Positions 10,604-11,983 of a stretch of 11,983 nt of DNA are shown here, one piece after another. This stretch comes from JAGOUB01 sp964648045. Lineage in GTDB: Bacteria; Patescibacteriota; Gracilibacteria; Peribacterales; Peribacteraceae. The notes beneath the pieces were generated by a model. The model was given only the letters and a program-made list of their open reading frames with translations. It was not told the origin of the DNA and did not search any database. Position 1 is the first letter of the stretch, and each line of letters starts with the position of its first letter. Location: contig CAZYNU010000033.1 in NCBI GenBank assembly GCA_964648045.1, positions 1 to 11,983 of the forward strand, given 5' to 3'. Both the position numbers and the translations under genes were made by a program.

Positions 10604-10977
10604 ATTGCTCTTTGCACAGCTCCAAGGCCGGGAGAGACGAGGGGCGACGGCGGACACTCCGTATTCGGAGCTTGCTTTCCGCGAACTGTCCGCCCCTCCT
10701 CCCTCCCTGCCTATGCCTGCGGACCTCGCCGCCCGCACCCAATAGGATTCCTCCTCCACGGAGGGAACTACCTGCACAAACACACACAACGCCGCGCTTC
10801 CCGGCCCAACGGAAGAGGCCCAGTCCCGGCCCTCGGGACCACACAAACACACAAGGAGGCGAGCCCATTTCTCGCCAACGCAGGTAGGGAGCGCGACCCT
10901 GGCCGGTCGCACTCTCGATCAATCGATCGAGATCAACCGGGCGTCGTCCCTTTACGGGGCGGCGCCCGTTTTCTTTT
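10604..10977 (+). ncRNA. Unclassified structured RNA, about 370 nt
   Basis: A strong promoter (10569-10597) and a strong terminator (10938-10977) bound a stretch with no credible ORF on either strand. Its RNA would be a chain of hairpins. GGCGGACA/TGTCCGCC (10649-10656 and 10687-10694) encloses CTCCG-TATT-CGGAG (10657-10670). Then come TTCC-TCC with GGA-GGGAA (10748-10767), GTCCCG/CGGGAC (10823-10839), GGCGAG/CTCGCC (10858-10876), GCGACC/GGTCGC (10893-10910) and CTCGAT/ATCGAG (10914-10931). Two unstructured linkers share the exact 12-mer CACAAACACACA (10775 and 10842). AGGAGG (10854-10859) is complementary to CCTCCT at 10695-10700 and at 10750-10755. I found none of the signature sequences of RNase P RNA, tmRNA, SRP RNA or a T-box. 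It may be a stand-alone RNA or a long leader controlling the asparaginase gene downstream. Confidence 0.65.
10938..10977 (+). terminator. Strong terminator of the structured RNA
   Basis: A 13-nt arm starting CGGGCGTCG (10938-10950) pairs with one ending GGCGCCCG (10956-10968), using two G-U wobbles, loop TTTAC, followed by TTTTCTTTT. It ends 25 nt before the asparaginase start, so it could also act as an attenuator. Confidence 0.88.
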
Positions 10978-10990
10978 GTCGGAATTTCAG

Positions 10991-10996
10991 TAGCAT
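10991..10996 (+). promoter_or_regulatory. -10 box of asparaginase gene, leaderless
   Basis: TAGCAT lies 6 nt before ATG 11003, the same spacing as at pyrE and the protease. The -35 region falls in the terminator T-tract and is weak. No Shine-Dalgarno site precedes the ATG. Confidence 0.4.
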
Positions 10997-11002
10997 GCCT
11001 GC

Positions 11003-11983
11003 ATGCCACGCCCGAAGATTGCCGTGATCCACGTCGGCGGCTCCATCGGCATGGTGCGCAACCAGAAGACCGGGCGCATCGAGCAGATCGAGTCGGTCAC
11101 CGATATTCACCGCTTTGTCCCAGAGCTTCAAAAGGAAGTGTCGCTGGAGTTCTTCTCACTGCAGAACATCATCTCGTCCGAGATCCGCTCCGAGCACTGG
11201 ACAGAGATCGTGCGCACCATCGCAGGCGTCTACGACGATTATGAGGGCTTTGTGGTGATCCACGGCACCAACACCATGAGCTACACGGCGGCGGCCTTGA
11301 GCTTCGCCCTGCAGAACCTCAGCAAGCCCATCGTCTTCACGGGCTCCATCCTGCCCATCAACGACATTGGCGGCGACAGCCGCGTGAACCTTGTGTACGC
11401 CGTGCGCACTGCTCAGCTCGACCTTGCCGAAGTTTGCATCACACTCGGTCCGAAGGTGCTGCGCGGCAACCGCGCGGTGAAGACCGATCATGCCATCTTC
11501 GAAACGTTCGAGACGCCAAAACTTGCACCCTTGGCCGAATTCCATACCGGCGTGTCGCTGAATCCCATGCGTACCGTCCGTCGCAAGCGCACGCTGGCCT
11601 GCCGCCCCGAGTTCGACAGCAATGTGGTCTGCGTCACGCTGCACCCAGGCGCGCCCATGCGTTACTTCGATGCCGTTCTCGACAGCGCTCCCCACGGCAT
11701 CGTGCTGCGCGCCTACGGTCTGGGTTTGCTGCCTGAAGAACTCGTGCCCTGGCTGCGCCGTGCCAATGATAGAGGTATTCCGGTGGTGATCGTCTCGCAG
11801 CTTATTCGCGGCAGTATCGACCTGCATAACTACCACATGCAGCTCACGCTCGAACAGCTTGGCGTCATCTCGGCCAAGAACATGACGACCGAGTGCGCCA
11901 TTGCCAAGCTGATGTGGGCGCTTCCCCAGGCCAAGTCGGAGGCGAGGTTGAAAGAGTTGATGGAGAGGAATTTGGCAGGGGAG
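11003..11983 (+). CDS. Type I L-asparaginase-like protein, 3' end outside window
   Basis: 327 codons to the right edge without a stop; the family is usually about 330-340 residues, so little is missing. Asparaginases hydrolyse asparagine to aspartate and ammonia; GatD of archaeal GatDE is a relative. The N-terminus PKIAVIHVGGSIGMVRN corresponds to the first catalytic motif TGGTIGM, with Ser in place of the nucleophilic Thr. The second motif, normally HGTDTM, reads HGTNTMSYTAAALSFALQ, so the catalytic Asp is Asn. The conserved Lys and RGNR segment are present (GPKVLRGNRAVKTD), as are FTGSILP and the C-terminal SQLIRGSID block. It could be a variant asparaginase, a GatD-like protein or an inactive relative. 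ATG 11003 follows a -10 box at 6 nt. It is preceded by the structured RNA and its terminator. Confidence 0.88.
   Translation, partial: MPRPKIAVIHVGGSIGMVRNQKTGRIEQIESVTDIHRFVPELQKEVSLEFFSLQNIISSEIRSEHWTEIVRTIAGVYDDYEGFVVIHGTNTMSYTAAALSFALQNLSKPIVFTGSILPINDIGGDSRVNLVYAVRTAQLDLAEVCITLGPKVLRGNRAVKTDHAIFETFETPKLAPLAEFHTGVSLNPMRTVRRKRTLACRPEFDSNVVCVTLHPGAPMRYFDAVLDSAPHGIVLRAYGLGLLPEELVPWLRRANDRGIPVVIVSQLIRGSIDLHNYHMQLTLEQLGVISAKNMTTECAIAKLMWALPQAKSEARLKELMERNLAGE

Noticed and set aside
10604..10977. RNase P RNA, tmRNA, SRP RNA or T-box identity for the structured RNA
   Set aside because: No GAGGAAAGTCC-type or ACAGAA segment, no tRNA-like ends with CCA, no SRP GGAAG/AGCAGCC pattern and no T-box GGGTGG-ACCGCG motif. 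By-eye absence only; a covariance model is still needed.
10551..11009. 152-codon minus-strand ORF across the structured RNA
   Set aside because: Arg/Gly-rich composition typical of a GC-rich shadow; no start signal, and it runs antisense through the promoter, hairpins and terminator.
1..11983. TGA recoding, CRISPR array, insertion sequence
   Set aside because: TGA ends several genes at sensible places; no regularly spaced repeats and no transposase or terminal inverted repeats were seen.

Overview
The window looks like a high-GC chromosomal segment of a Patescibacteria (CPR-type) bacterium. That is an inference. It rests on very dense packing with overlapping convergent stops, small single-copy housekeeping enzymes, a family 4 uracil-DNA glycosylase that has lost half of its usual Fe-S cysteines, a secreted protein with the CGDxxCxxGETCxNC motif, and many promoters whose -10 box sits only 6-9 nt before the start codon (leaderless mRNA). 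TGA is a normal stop here (several genes end in it), so the TGA-recoding lineages are excluded. No transposase, integrase, CRISPR array or rRNA is visible.

Layout. 1-845: 3' part of a GT4 glycosyltransferase. 847-1480: a promoter with an overlapping palindrome, a Nudix-like protein with a degenerate Nudix box, and a strong terminator. 1512-2480: a secreted matrixin-type zinc protease with a coiled coil inserted in its catalytic domain. 2449-3700 (minus): FtsE-like ABC ATPase followed by msrA, the latter overlapping the protease gene tail to tail. 3725-4174: a divergent membrane-anchored Cys-rich protein. 4179-5527: divergent rsmG and pyrE with interleaved promoters. 5524-7475 (minus): UDG, a small membrane protein and pheS.

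7490-9940 differs from the rest. It holds two unrecognised genes with strong Shine-Dalgarno sites (172 aa minus, 122 aa plus). They flank a tRNA-Arg(GCG) and tRNA-Ala(GGC) pair with a broken tRNA half between them, and there are AT-rich spacers and a hairpin-rich stretch at 9598-9938. 9942-10538 (minus) is gmk. It diverges from a promoter-to-terminator unit of about 370 nt (10604-10977) with no protein signal and a chain of hairpins, the best candidate here for an undescribed non-coding RNA. The gmk and RNA promoters share a palindromic -35 element, TTGCGCAA. The window ends inside an asparaginase gene whose active-site motifs are altered.

Together the genes cover translation and RNA (rsmG, pheS, tRNAs), nucleotide metabolism (pyrE, gmk), repair (UDG, msrA) and the cell envelope (glycosyltransferase, protease, FtsE-like ATPase, Cys-rich protein). 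The most unusual aspects are the regulatory architecture (compact, symmetric, leaderless promoters), the structured RNA, the tRNA locus, and four enzymes with substitutions at normally invariant positions.
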